The notes beneath the pieces are model-generated. The model did not search any database. It was not told the DNA's origin and saw only the letters and a list, made by a program, of their open reading frames with translations. DNA of 64,000 nt from assembly GCF_900169145.1 (NCBI RefSeq), contig NZ_FXZD01000002.1, positions 124,001 through 188,000 on the forward strand, given 5' to 3'. Both the position numbers and the translations under genes were made by a program. Positions 20,355 through 29,567 of the stretch are shown piece after piece. This stretch comes from Brevibacterium antiquum CNRZ 918. Its GTDB lineage: Bacteria; Actinomycetota; Actinomycetes; Actinomycetales; Brevibacteriaceae. Every line of letters starts with the position of its first letter. Positions within the stretch are counted from its first letter, which is position 1.

Positions 20355-21110
20355 ATGACTGAGATTCCGAGGATCAATCGGCTCTTCCCCGACCAGGCGA
20401 AGGGCGTGAAACTGTCCCAGGCCCTGGCGTTTCCCTGCGATGCTGACCAGTGGGTGCGTGCAGTGTTCGTGGCCTCGGTCGATGGAGCTGCGACCATCGC
20501 CGGTCACGCCGGAGGTCTGGGCAATGACATCGACAAGCAGCTGTTCGCCCTCAACCGGGCAATGGCAGACGTCATCCTCGTCGGTGCCGGCACTGTCAGG
20601 ACCGAGGTCTATGGTCCCGCCGAGGACGATCCGCAATGGCGGCAGCTGCGCGAGAACCGCAGCCCCACACCACCCATGGCGGTGGTCTCAGCCAGCTTGG
20701 ACCTCGATTTCTCAGCCCCGCTGTTCACCGAGGCTCCCCAGTCTGCCCGGACCATCCTCATCACCTGCGCAGACGCACCAGCTCAGGCACGTGCACAGGC
20801 TGCTGAAGTCGCCGAGGTGATCGTGGCCGGTCAATCCTCCGTTGACTTGAGCGCGGCGATCGCTGAACTCCGTTCACGTGGATTCGCCCGGATCGTGTGC
20901 GAGGGTGGGCCCCAGCTGTTCACCGATCTGCTCGAGGCGGGAGGCATCGACGAACTGTGTCTGACCCGAAGCCCGAGTTTGGTCGCCGGGACCGAGACGA
21001 GGATCCTGCACGGCGCCCGATTCGATCCACCGGTCGAACTCGAGCTGAAGACCCTCTACGGCACCGACGACGGCTTTCTCTATCTGCTCTACCGTCCGGC
21101 AGGGTCGTAG
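20355..21110 (+). CDS. Pyrimidine reductase family protein (RibD C-terminal domain)
   Basis: A 251-residue stand-alone RibD reductase domain. It shows VFVASVDGAATIAGHAGGLG, then DVILVGAGTVRTEVYG for NADPH binding near residues 75-90, and CEGGPQLFTDLLEAGGIDEL near 182-200. It probably reduces a ribosylated pyrimidine, but no deaminase domain or other riboflavin gene is nearby. ATG at 20355 is five bases after GAGG; GTG at 20349 is an alternative. The TAG stop is also the first three bases of a tandem repeat. Confidence 0.87.
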   Translation: MTEIPRINRLFPDQAKGVKLSQALAFPCDADQWVRAVFVASVDGAATIAGHAGGLGNDIDKQLFALNRAMADVILVGAGTVRTEVYGPAEDDPQWRQLRENRSPTPPMAVVSASLDLDFSAPLFTEAPQSARTILITCADAPAQARAQAAEVAEVIVAGQSSVDLSAAIAELRSRGFARIVCEGGPQLFTDLLEAGGIDELCLTRSPSLVAGTETRILHGARFDPPVELELKTLYGTDDGFLYLLYRPAGS

Positions 21111-21159
21111 GGACGAGCCGTAAGGACGAGCCGTGGGGATGAGTCGTAGGGACGAGCCG
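21108..21159. repeat. Four tandem 13-bp repeats
   Basis: Four direct units with no gaps: TAGGGACGAGCCG, TAAGGACGAGCCG, TGGGGATGAGTCG, TAGGGACGAGCCG. Units 1 and 4 are identical. The first begins with the stop codon of the reductase gene, so the array starts exactly at the 3' end of the coding sequence. Confidence 0.9.
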
Positions 21160-21267
21160 TGTCGGGGTGCAAGAATGTGATTATAGAACCGAGCCCTGTG
21201 ATCCCGCGGTCGCGCACGATCGCATGATCGGTGGCCGTAGTACCCGTGCACACTCGACAGGACAGTG

Positions 21268-21867
21268 ATGACTCAAGCTCGCGAGACCAGACCGCAGCCG
21301 GCTGCCGGTGCGGAGGTCGGCTCCCTGATAGGTGGAGCATTCGGCCTGGTGTTCCTCATCGTCAACAGTGCATCGTTCTCTACCCTCGGCCGCATCCTCG
21401 TCCTCGTCATGGGAATCGCGGCCTTCGCCGCCATCGCCTTCTTCGCACTGCGTTCCCTGGGCCGGATGAAGCGCGCTCAGGTCTCCTCAGCGAATTCAGC
21501 CAAGGGGCAGGATGAAGTTTCGCCTGGCAGGGCCGTGCCCTTCGGACGCAGCTACTGGATCATCGTCGGGGTCGAAGCGCTCGCCCTCTTCGGCGGCACG
21601 CGCCTGTTGAGTGGCCTCGGACATCCCGAACTCGGCGTGGCCTGGGTGGCATTCGTCGTGGGCACCCACTTCTATGCTCTCGGCCACGTGTTCAAACTCA
21701 ATCGGTTCCACATTCTCGCTACGGTCGTCACCCTGTGCGGAATAGCCGGATTCATCGCCTTCTTCGCCTCGATCCCAGCGTTCATCCCGATCTTGGGTGG
21801 AATCATTCCCGGATTCGTCCTCCTGGCCTTCGGCCTCTGGGCGCTCGTCGCAGTCGACGATCGTTGA
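21268..21867 (+). CDS. Six-helix membrane protein, function unknown
   Basis: A 199-residue integral membrane protein with about six hydrophobic helices: two near the N-terminus (residues 20-65), a hydrophilic loop (70-95), then four more to the end. Gly- and Ala-rich helices and the motif GTHFYALGHVFKLNRFH in the loop after helix 4 are seen. I do not recognise a characterised family. ATG at 21268 is five bases after AGGA; GTG at 21265 is the other option. It stands alone. Confidence 0.72.
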   Translation: MTQARETRPQPAAGAEVGSLIGGAFGLVFLIVNSASFSTLGRILVLVMGIAAFAAIAFFALRSLGRMKRAQVSSANSAKGQDEVSPGRAVPFGRSYWIIVGVEALALFGGTRLLSGLGHPELGVAWVAFVVGTHFYALGHVFKLNRFHILATVVTLCGIAGFIAFFASIPAFIPILGGIIPGFVLLAFGLWALVAVDDR

Positions 21868-21908
21868 GACGCCGCTGCGCGAGTGCCGGATGAGCGCCCC
21901 TACACGAG

Positions 21909-21968
21909 CGTCATAGTGGACTTGCGTTCGAAATCTCGGGCGAAATCGAATGCGAGTCCACTATGACG
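21909..21968. repeat. 23-bp inverted repeat between convergent genes
   Basis: Arms at 21909-21931 and 21946-21968 pair over 23 bp with a 14-base loop; the only two differences give G-U pairs in RNA. It lies between the stops of the membrane protein (21867) and the tricorn-like protease (22029, minus strand), so it may work as a bidirectional terminator, although no T tract follows. A mobile palindromic element is the alternative. Confidence 0.75.
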
Positions 21969-22028
21969 AGCAGATCGCGCCGGAGGCAGAACCGCGTGGG
22001 CTCCGTCGCCGGTACTCCTTGGCCGGTA

Positions 22029-25000
22029 CTAGTCCGTCGGGGCACCTGGGGCCTGGACCTGCGGCGATGACTGCACTCGCGGGGCCGGGAAGTCCGGGGG
22101 TGTGGCCGCGGGTGCATCCTCCAGACCAGCGAGCACCTCGGCGATGGCACGGTCGAGCTGCAGATCGTCGTCGCTGAACAGCTGCGAGGGATCGTGCTCG
22201 ACCTCGATGTCCGGCTCGACACCGTAGTTCTCCACATCCCAGCCCTTGCCCTCGAGCCAGAAGGCATAACGAGGCTGCGTCACGCCGGTGCCGTCGACTA
22301 AGTCGTAGCGACCGTCGATGCCGACGACTCCGCCCCAGGTGCGGACTCCGATGACAGGGCCGAGTCCCTTGGCCTGCACGCGGGCATTGATGATGTCACC
22401 GTCGGAGCCCGAAAACTCGTTCGCGAGGAAGGCCACCGGACCACGGCGGGTATCCTCCGGGTCGGGAAGCATGGTGTCGTAGCTCCTGGACGCGTTCCAG
22501 GCGATGACCCTGTCCGCGAAGCGTTCGGCGACCAGGGCACTCGTGTGACCACCTCGGTTGAACCGGACATCGGCGATAACGCCCTCGGCGGACATCGCCT
22601 GCCGCAGGTCACGATGCAGCTGAGCCCAACCACCGGCCATCATGTCGGGGACGTGGACATAGCCGACTCGGCCACCGGACTTCTCCGCCACGTACTCACG
22701 CCGGGAGCGGACCCAGTCCTGGTAGCGCAGCTTCTCCTCATTCGCCAGAGGAATGATCGCGACCACACGATCCTTGCGTCCTCGCCGCAGGGTGAGCTCC
22801 ACGATCGAGTCCGCCGTTCCCACCAGGTGGGCTGCCGGGCCGCGGACCTCGTCGACGGACTGACCGCCCACAGCAACGATGAGATCACCTTCGCAGGCTC
22901 CGACACCGGCCTGGCGCAGTGGTGACCTGGCGGCTGGGTCACTGCTCTCACCGGGCAGGATGCGGGCAATCTGCCAGCCCTGCCCAGTTCGTTCCAGATC
23001 CGCACCCAAGAAGCCCAGCTTCTTCGACTGATCACCGGGTGGGCTGGACGGCAGGACATAGGCATGCGAAGTGTTGAGCTCGCCCACGGTCTCCCACAGA
23101 ATGTCGACGAGGTCGTCATGCGTCAGCGCCTTCGCAGCAACTCGGCGCCAGCGCAGGGTCACACCTTCCCAGTTCACCCCGTTCATGTCCGCACGCCAAT
23201 AGTGGTCGCGCATGATACGGGAGTTCTCCTCGAACATCTGCAGCCATTCAGCCCGCTGATCGAGCTCGAACCGCAGACGCGTGAGGTCCACTGAGACCGT
23301 ATCGTCATCATCGGCTTCGACCTTGCGAGTGGCCGGTCGCACCGCGACGTCGCCATCGTTGGTCACGATGATGAGCTTGCCGTCACCGGTCACCGAATAG
23401 TCATCGGCCTTGTCGACGACGGTGGAGACCTTGCGTTTGGCGAAGTCGAAGTACTGGACCATTTCGCCCGGTTTCTCGCCGGCGTCGCCGGAGTGCTTGT
23501 CGCCGAGCTCACCGTCTTCGGCATCACCGGTGCGCATCCACAGGACGCCGCCCTCGGCAGCCTTCAGATTGTGGAAGACACCAGAAGAGACCGGGAACGC
23601 CACGATCCTCTCTTCTGCTCCCGCAAGGTCGACCTCCGTGGTGACGACGGTCTTCTCAGCTTTCGCCTTGTCCGCCTTCGAAGTCTCATCGGTGACCTCG
23701 CTGATCGCCCATCCGCTGGCACTCGGCCCGAAGGGTGCGGGCTCGGTTGAACTCAGCGGCAGCAGCCATGGCCTGGTCACACCGTTGAACGACAGGTCGA
23801 AGGAATGCTGATTGTAGGAGGGATCGAAGGTCCGGTCCGAGAGGAACGCAAGGTATTTGCCATCGGCTGTGAATGCCGGTGAGAAGTCATTGAACTTCCC
23901 ACTCGTCAGCGCCTGACCCTCACGGTCTGACTTGGTGTCGACGAGCATCAGCCGTTCCAACAGCTCTTCGCCCTGGGTCGGCTGCGACCACACGAGGTAG
24001 CGTCCGTCCGGAGAGAAGCGAGGGGTCCTGGCCTCCCCGAAGCCCGAATGCCCGACGAGTCGGGTTCTGCCATTTCCGACCTCGACGAGGCGGATGCTGC
24101 CGTCATGGGAGATCGTGGCCAAGGTCTTCCCCGCCGGATCGGAGGCCATGTCGAGGACACGTCCCAGGGCTCCGGCCCCGATTCGCCGAGGCGGCTTGTC
24201 AGCGGAGACCGCCCGCACCTCGATCGAGTCCTCGCCCTCGACATCGGTGATGTACGCGGCGAGCCCGGTCTGCCCGAGGACGACGGGTTCACGGGTGCGG
24301 ATCGAAGAATCCGCGCACAGTGCCCGTGCAGGACCTTCGCGATGGGTCAGCCAGAAGGTCTTTCCGCGCCATTCCACCACCGAGGCGTTGCCGCCGTGAT
24401 CTGGGACGATACTCAAAGTGCTGGAGGTGGGATCGACATGAAGCGGCTGCACTCCGGTTCCGGGAAGCACCACGTTCAGGGTTCTGATCTGCGCGTCGAG
24501 GCTGTCGAGGATGCGGATCTCCCCGTGGCTGTGCCACACGATGCGGGTTCCATCGGTCGTGGCATCGCGGACATAGCCCTCGGCCTCGGTCTGGAATGTC
24601 AGCTGCCGAGGTTCACCGGCCGCAGCCTGATCCGATCCGCTTGACCCGGTCTGTGTCGCCAGGCCGTCCCAGATCCACAAATTGGCCTGCTCATGCGCAT
24701 GATCCGGGAAGGAAGCGGCACGGTCCGAAGCGAAGACCAGCGAGTCACCGACCCAGATCGGATCGGTCAGCGATGCCTCTTCCTCACGCAGCAGACGCTG
24801 CCACTGGGCACCAGTTCCCGAGGCGTCGGCGACACGATCGAGCCACAGCCTGGGCGCGGTGCCGCCGCGGTAGCGCTTCCAATGTGCGGGCGGACGACTG
24901 AACGGTGTGGACAGAGCGGTGACACCTGAGTGGTGCCGGTCCAACCCCGAGGCCCGACCCAGCGACAGGCGTTCGACGACGCCGTCGAGGTCAACGGACT

Positions 25001-25352
25001 TCACAATATGATTGCGGACCTCGAACTCACCGGCATTGGACCCGATGAGAATGTGACGCTCATCGGCCCACCCGAGCATCGTCGTCGTCGTTCCACCCAA
25101 CCAGCTCAGCCGTCGCAGGGACCCGGAGGCCACCTCGGCGAGCATGAGTTCAGGGTGCCCATCACGGAAGGACACATAGGCGATATGCGTTCCGTCCGGC
25201 GAGATCCGCGGACTGCGGACAGGGACATGATCTGAGGTCAGGCGCCATGCGCGCCCGCCGGCTGAAGGGACGATCCAGACGTCGTCGTCGGCGGTGAAGG
25301 TGATGAGATCACCGTGGATGTGCGGGTAGCGGAGGTAAGAATACTGAGTCAC
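22029..25352 (-). CDS. S41 family peptidase, tricorn protease homologue
   Basis: A 1107-residue cytoplasmic protease with the full tricorn layout: N-terminal beta-propeller blades (ISPDGTHIAYVSF and FSPDGRYLVWSQ repeats), a linker rich in charged residues, a PDZ domain near 790-880, and a C-terminal S41 protease domain. NEFSGSDGDI near 965-975 holds the likely catalytic serine. Tricorn degrades oligopeptides released by the proteasome. GTG at 25352 begins the conserved TQYSYLRYPHIHGDLITF; the open frame to 25430 overlaps argS. No signal peptide is seen. Confidence 0.93.
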   Translation of the reverse strand: MTQYSYLRYPHIHGDLITFTADDDVWIVPSAGGRAWRLTSDHVPVRSPRISPDGTHIAYVSFRDGHPELMLAEVASGSLRRLSWLGGTTTTMLGWADERHILIGSNAGEFEVRNHIVKSVDLDGVVERLSLGRASGLDRHHSGVTALSTPFSRPPAHWKRYRGGTAPRLWLDRVADASGTGAQWQRLLREEEASLTDPIWVGDSLVFASDRAASFPDHAHEQANLWIWDGLATQTGSSGSDQAAAGEPRQLTFQTEAEGYVRDATTDGTRIVWHSHGEIRILDSLDAQIRTLNVVLPGTGVQPLHVDPTSSTLSIVPDHGGNASVVEWRGKTFWLTHREGPARALCADSSIRTREPVVLGQTGLAAYITDVEGEDSIEVRAVSADKPPRRIGAGALGRVLDMASDPAGKTLATISHDGSIRLVEVGNGRTRLVGHSGFGEARTPRFSPDGRYLVWSQPTQGEELLERLMLVDTKSDREGQALTSGKFNDFSPAFTADGKYLAFLSDRTFDPSYNQHSFDLSFNGVTRPWLLPLSSTEPAPFGPSASGWAISEVTDETSKADKAKAEKTVVTTEVDLAGAEERIVAFPVSSGVFHNLKAAEGGVLWMRTGDAEDGELGDKHSGDAGEKPGEMVQYFDFAKRKVSTVVDKADDYSVTGDGKLIIVTNDGDVAVRPATRKVEADDDDTVSVDLTRLRFELDQRAEWLQMFEENSRIMRDHYWRADMNGVNWEGVTLRWRRVAAKALTHDDLVDILWETVGELNTSHAYVLPSSPPGDQSKKLGFLGADLERTGQGWQIARILPGESSDPAARSPLRQAGVGACEGDLIVAVGGQSVDEVRGPAAHLVGTADSIVELTLRRGRKDRVVAIIPLANEEKLRYQDWVRSRREYVAEKSGGRVGYVHVPDMMAGGWAQLHRDLRQAMSAEGVIADVRFNRGGHTSALVAERFADRVIAWNASRSYDTMLPDPEDTRRGPVAFLANEFSGSDGDIINARVQAKGLGPVIGVRTWGGVVGIDGRYDLVDGTGVTQPRYAFWLEGKGWDVENYGVEPDIEVEHDPSQLFSDDDLQLDRAIAEVLAGLEDAPAATPPDFPAPRVQSSPQVQAPGAPTD

Positions 25353-25423
25353 GTGACCCACATTACAAGCTTGGGCGCCGAGGTGACGCGGCCCATGCGG
25401 CCCCTGACCAATAGAATGGTGAC

Positions 25424-27148
25424 ATGCCATCTTTGACTTCGCTTCTCAACGATCGTTTCGCACTCGCCCTCGAACAGTCCTTCGGCGAGGATTTCACGCG
25501 GCGCGATCCCGTGATCAGGAGCAGCCAGTTCGCCGATTTCCAGGCCAACGTGGCGTTGCCCCTGGCGAAGGAGCTGAAGTCCAAACCCCGCGACATCGCG
25601 ACCACGATCGTGGACAACCTCGACCTCGCCGGCATCTGTGAGATCCCCGAGATCTCCGGTCCCGGCTTCATCAACCTCACCTTCACCCCCGAATTTCTGG
25701 CAACCACGCTGAACCAGACAAACGCAGCCGAGGTCGAGTCCGAGACGGCCGGAGCGCGGATCGTCATCGACTATTCGGCGCCCAACGTCGCCAAGGAGAT
25801 GCACGTCGGCCACCTGCGGACCACCGTCGTCGGCGACGCACTCGCTCGCACGCACGAACTCTTCGGCAACACCGTCGTGCGCCAGAACCACATCGGCGAC
25901 TGGGGCACTCCGTTCGGCATGCTGATCGAACACCTCCTCGACGTCGGCATCGAATCGGAGACGGCCCAGGACATCTCAGCCAACCCGAATGCCTTCTACC
26001 AGGCCGCTCGTGCGAAGTTCGACAGCGACGCCGACTTCGCCACCCGGGCACGTGCCCGGGTGGTCGCGCTGCAGGGCGGGGACAAGCAGACTCTCGAACT
26101 CTGGGAGCGCCTCGTCGGGTTCTCACGGATCTACTTCAACCACATCTACTCGCTCCTCGACGTCACCCTGCGTGATGACGACCTGGCCGGTGAGAGCATC
26201 TACAACAATGACCTCGCCGCAGTCTGCCAGGATCTCGAGGACAAAGGCCTGGCACGCATCAGCGACGGCGCCCTGTGCGTCTTCCCCGAGGGCTTCACCG
26301 GCCGTGAGGGTGAACCGCTGCCGCTGATCATCCGCAAATCCGACGGCGGCTACGGCTACGCCACGACCGACCTCGCGGCCGTGCGCCACCGCGTACGCAA
26401 CCTCCATGCCGACCGCGCCCTCTACGTCGTCGGCAGCCCGCAGTCCATGCACTTCGAGATGGTCTTCGCCATCGCCCGGGCCGCCGGCTGGCTGCCCGAG
26501 GACGTCAAGACCGAGCATGTGAAGATCGGCAACGTCCTCGGCGACGACGGCAAGATCCTGCGCACGCGCTCCGGGGCGCCCCTGCGTCTGGCCGAACTCC
26601 TCGAGGAGGCCATCGCCCGTGCCCGGGCCACGTTGCGGGAGTCGAACGCCGAGTTCAGCGCCGAGGAAGAAGCTGTCGTCGCGAAGATCGTGGGCATCGG
26701 CGCGGTCAAGTACGCCGACCTCTCCGTCGCCCACGACACGAGCTACACCTTCGACCTCGACCGCATGCTCGCCCCCATCGGCAACACCGCCCCGTACCTG
26801 CAGTACGCCGGCGCTCGGATCCGTTCGATCCTGCGCAAGGCGGACTCGGATGCGTTCACGGCTGCGCCGATCCACCTCGGCGAGGCGGCCGAACGTGACT
26901 TGGGCCTGGCGCTGCTCGGGTTCTCCGATGTCCTCGCCGAGGTCGTCGCGGCCTCCACGCCGCACCGCCTGTGCACGTATCTGTTCGACCTGGCCCAGTC
27001 GTTCACCTCGTTCTACGAGCAGTGTCCGGTTCTCATCGCCGAATCCGCCGAGGTCCGCGACTCCCGGCTGCGCCTGAGCCAGACCGTCCTCGAGGTGCTC
27101 GAGGCTGGCCTCGGAGTTCTCGGCATCCGCGTGCCCGAGCGTATGTGA
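25424..27148 (+). CDS. argS: Arginine--tRNA ligase
   Basis: A 574-residue class I synthetase that charges tRNA-Arg. The HIGH-type motif appears as HVGHLR near residue 127-132 within SAPNVAKEMHVGHLRTTVVG; IGDWGTPFGML follows, and the anticodon-binding alpha-bundle ends in LEAGLGVLGIRVPERM. As in most ArgRS enzymes, no canonical KMSKS is seen. It is divergent from the tricorn-like gene, with 71 bases between. The stop overlaps the next gene by four bases (GTGA). Confidence 0.97.
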   Translation: MPSLTSLLNDRFALALEQSFGEDFTRRDPVIRSSQFADFQANVALPLAKELKSKPRDIATTIVDNLDLAGICEIPEISGPGFINLTFTPEFLATTLNQTNAAEVESETAGARIVIDYSAPNVAKEMHVGHLRTTVVGDALARTHELFGNTVVRQNHIGDWGTPFGMLIEHLLDVGIESETAQDISANPNAFYQAARAKFDSDADFATRARARVVALQGGDKQTLELWERLVGFSRIYFNHIYSLLDVTLRDDDLAGESIYNNDLAAVCQDLEDKGLARISDGALCVFPEGFTGREGEPLPLIIRKSDGGYGYATTDLAAVRHRVRNLHADRALYVVGSPQSMHFEMVFAIARAAGWLPEDVKTEHVKIGNVLGDDGKILRTRSGAPLRLAELLEEAIARARATLRESNAEFSAEEEAVVAKIVGIGAVKYADLSVAHDTSYTFDLDRMLAPIGNTAPYLQYAGARIRSILRKADSDAFTAAPIHLGEAAERDLGLALLGFSDVLAEVVAASTPHRLCTYLFDLAQSFTSFYEQCPVLIAESAEVRDSRLRLSQTVLEVLEAGLGVLGIRVPERM

Positions 27149-28416
27149 ACCAGCCGGACCCGTCCGTCGCCCGGCGGATGCTGCCCTGGGTGGTCGTGGG
27201 CATCGTCGTTCTGGCGATCAACCTGCGGGCACCGATCATCGCTCCGACGGCCGTCCTCGGTGACATTCAGGACGACACCGGGCTGAGCGCGGCTGGGGTG
27301 GGGCTCCTCACGGGCCTGCCGGTGCTGCTGTTCGCCCTCGTCACCCCTATCGCAGGTAAGACCATCGGTCGCTTCGGCGCTGAGGCGGCCGTGTTGTCGT
27401 GCCTCACCGGCGTCCTGCTCGGAACTGTGCTCCGCTCCCTGGGTCCGTCCTGGCTCGTGCTGGTGGGGACTGGAATCATCGGAATCGCCATCACACTGGG
27501 CAATATCGCGGTGCCGGTGATCATCCGGCGCGAGGTCCCCTGGAACCAGGTGTCGATGGTGACTGGCCTGTATTCGGCCACCATGAACGTCGGGTCCATG
27601 ATCACACTGCTCGGCACGGGTCCCATGGCCGCAGCCTTCGGGTGGCGGTGGGCCGTTGCCATCTGGGGCGGTATGGCCGTGGTCGGACTCGTCTATTGGC
27701 TGTTCATGATCCGGCTGCGGATCCGCCGCAGTGCGATCGCCGCGGCGTCTGCTGAAACGTCACCGACACCTGAGCCCGCTGAGACGCGTCGTCCATGGCG
27801 TGAGGCACCTCCCGAGTTCCGTGCCATCATCGCACTGTTGGTGATCACGTTCAGCGGACAGTCGATCGCCTACTACACGACCACAACGTGGCTGCCCTCG
27901 ATCCTCTCCGACACGGGAGGGCTGGGCTCGGCAGCGTCAGGCGGAACTGCCTCCCTGTTCCAGGTCGCTGCCATTCTCGGAGCATTCGGTGTGCCCCTGC
28001 TGGCTGCCCGAACCAAGCCCTGGGTGCCCGTGGCGATCATCGCGGCACTGTGGATCTCACTGCCCGCGGGACTGCTGCTCGCCCCGAGCTCATACGTGCT
28101 GTGGGCGATCACCGGCGGAGTCGCCCAAGGTGGCGGATTCACCGCAATCTTCTCCATCATCGCCCGCACCGCCGGCAGCGACCGGGAAACCGCATCGGCC
28201 TCGGCTCGGGTGCAGGGCGGCGGCTACCTCGCCGCCACGCTGGCGCCTCCGTTCGCGGGCTGGCTGGGCAATGTCACCGATGGGTGGACTGCTCCGATTC
28301 TCCTCATCCTCGCAGCCACGCTTGCCTTCACGATCTCGGGACTGTCGGCGGTCCGCATCTCCGGTCGTTTCCGGGGCGGCGGGCCAGCCAACAGGCGTGA
28401 GGTTCTGGATGAATGA
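27145..28416 (+). CDS. CynX/NimT-type MFS transporter
   Basis: A 423-residue, 12-helix transporter. The first helices read AINLRAPIIAPTAVLGDIQ and the protein shows the CynX/NimT family pattern, a group linked to cyanate or nitroimidazole transport, though substrates are mostly unknown. GTG at 27145 overlaps the argS stop (GTGA), so the two genes are translationally coupled. The open frame further upstream lies inside argS. A long hairpin follows directly after the stop. Confidence 0.88.
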   Translation: MNQPDPSVARRMLPWVVVGIVVLAINLRAPIIAPTAVLGDIQDDTGLSAAGVGLLTGLPVLLFALVTPIAGKTIGRFGAEAAVLSCLTGVLLGTVLRSLGPSWLVLVGTGIIGIAITLGNIAVPVIIRREVPWNQVSMVTGLYSATMNVGSMITLLGTGPMAAAFGWRWAVAIWGGMAVVGLVYWLFMIRLRIRRSAIAAASAETSPTPEPAETRRPWREAPPEFRAIIALLVITFSGQSIAYYTTTTWLPSILSDTGGLGSAASGGTASLFQVAAILGAFGVPLLAARTKPWVPVAIIAALWISLPAGLLLAPSSYVLWAITGGVAQGGGFTAIFSIIARTAGSDRETASASARVQGGGYLAATLAPPFAGWLGNVTDGWTAPILLILAATLAFTISGLSAVRISGRFRGGGPANRREVLDE

Positions 28417-28417
28417 C

Positions 28418-28483
28418 GAACGGCTCCCGCTGCGCAGGTTCTCACTTCTCCAAGTGAGTGGATCTGCGCAGCGGGAGCCGTTC
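28418..28483. terminator. Long hairpin between convergent genes
   Basis: Perfect 20-bp arms at 28418-28437 and 28464-28483 (GAACGGCTCCCGCTGCGCAG and its reverse complement) enclose a second small stem, CTCACTT/AAGTGAG. It begins one base after the MFS stop and lies before the stop of the minus-strand gene at 28547, so it probably terminates both. T tracts are absent. Confidence 0.8.
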
Positions 28484-28546
28484 AATCTGTCTGGTTCGAA
28501 CGATTGACCGGTCAGTGGACCAAGTCAGTCGACGTTCCAGGCCAGA

Positions 28547-29401
28547 TCAGTGCTTGGCGTTCTTGTCTTCCACCGTTTCCTCGGCTGACTTCGAATCCTC
28601 CGCAGGCTTGACGATGGTGGCCGGCGCAGCCTGAGTTCCCTTAGCCTCGGTCGCAGGCTTCGAAGTCGGTGCTGTTGTGGCGGCAGCCTCGGCAGTCTTC
28701 GATTCGGGCACTGCTGTCTGCGAGACCTCGGGTGCTGTTCCCTGACGAGAAGCGGGGGTCGAGCCCACCGGGCGAGCATCGTCGGGACGGTTGTTGGGCA
28801 GCGGTGTCGACCATGGGTCTTCGACCGGCTGCGCCTTCTTCCACACGTAGTAGCCGATTCCGGCTGCCGAACCGATGACCAGGGTCCACACGACTGCGGT
28901 CTTGCCACCACCGGACTTGCGTGCGGTGTCCTTCTGGATCCGCTTTCCGGCATTCGTGAGGGCCTTGCGAGCCTTCTTCACGGCCTTCTTGTCGCCGGTC
29001 AGGCGCACAGCGAGATCGTCGACCAGCTGAGGGGTCTCAACGGCTGCGAGCGAGTTGGCGGCGTTGGACGCAAACTTGCCGGCACGCTCGGTGGCCTCGG
29101 GACGGTAGGCATCGAGCCTGTCCGCCCAGGCATGAACCTGGTCATTCGCCTTGTCTGCGAATGCTTCGACCTGAGGGCGGGCCTTGACGGCGAGACTTTC
29201 GGCCCGATCGGCCAGTGCTTCAACCTGCGGTCGAGCCTTCTCTGCAAGGGCCTCGACCTGAGGGCGGGCCTTGTCAGCGGCTTCGCGGAGTTTTGGACTT
29301 GCGGCCCCGCTGGCATCGGCCAGGACTCGGAGTGACGTCTTCTTCGCGGAATCGAGCTTCGAAGTGAACGGATCTCGAGCTGACTTCTTCGACATGAACA
29401 T
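28547..29401 (-). CDS. Membrane-anchored protein with 11-residue amphipathic repeats, function unknown
   Basis: A 284-residue protein. Residues 35-110 contain repeated 11-mers of the type KARPQVEALAE, an apolipoprotein-like amphipathic pattern. One membrane helix (TAVVWTLVIGSAAGIGYYVW) lies near 168-187. The C-terminal 90 residues are Ala/Thr/Pro/Glu-rich and probably disordered. It resembles the DUF5324-type proteins found beside cyclophilin genes near oriC in other Actinobacteria; this is a context match, not a search result. ATG at 29401 is six bases after AGAGGA. Confidence 0.75.
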   Translation of the reverse strand: MFMSKKSARDPFTSKLDSAKKTSLRVLADASGAASPKLREAADKARPQVEALAEKARPQVEALADRAESLAVKARPQVEAFADKANDQVHAWADRLDAYRPEATERAGKFASNAANSLAAVETPQLVDDLAVRLTGDKKAVKKARKALTNAGKRIQKDTARKSGGGKTAVVWTLVIGSAAGIGYYVWKKAQPVEDPWSTPLPNNRPDDARPVGSTPASRQGTAPEVSQTAVPESKTAEAAATTAPTSKPATEAKGTQAAPATIVKPAEDSKSAEETVEDKNAKH

Positions 29402-29567
29402 TCCCAATCCTCTTTGTCGGGGTCAATTGATCAGTCTCAGTCTAAGGCCTAGTTGCAAGCCGCCGGACATCAGGCCGTCATGAAATTGCCTGCAGAAACG
29501 CTGACAGAGTCCGCAAACCGAGCCAGGGGAATCTGCGGAAGCCGCGGGAGCGTGGAAGAATGGCCCC

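Noticed and set aside
20202..20636. N-terminal extension of the DUF488 open frame
   Set aside because: It lies antisense to the reductase gene; the conserved protein starts at 20201 with a strong ribosome site.
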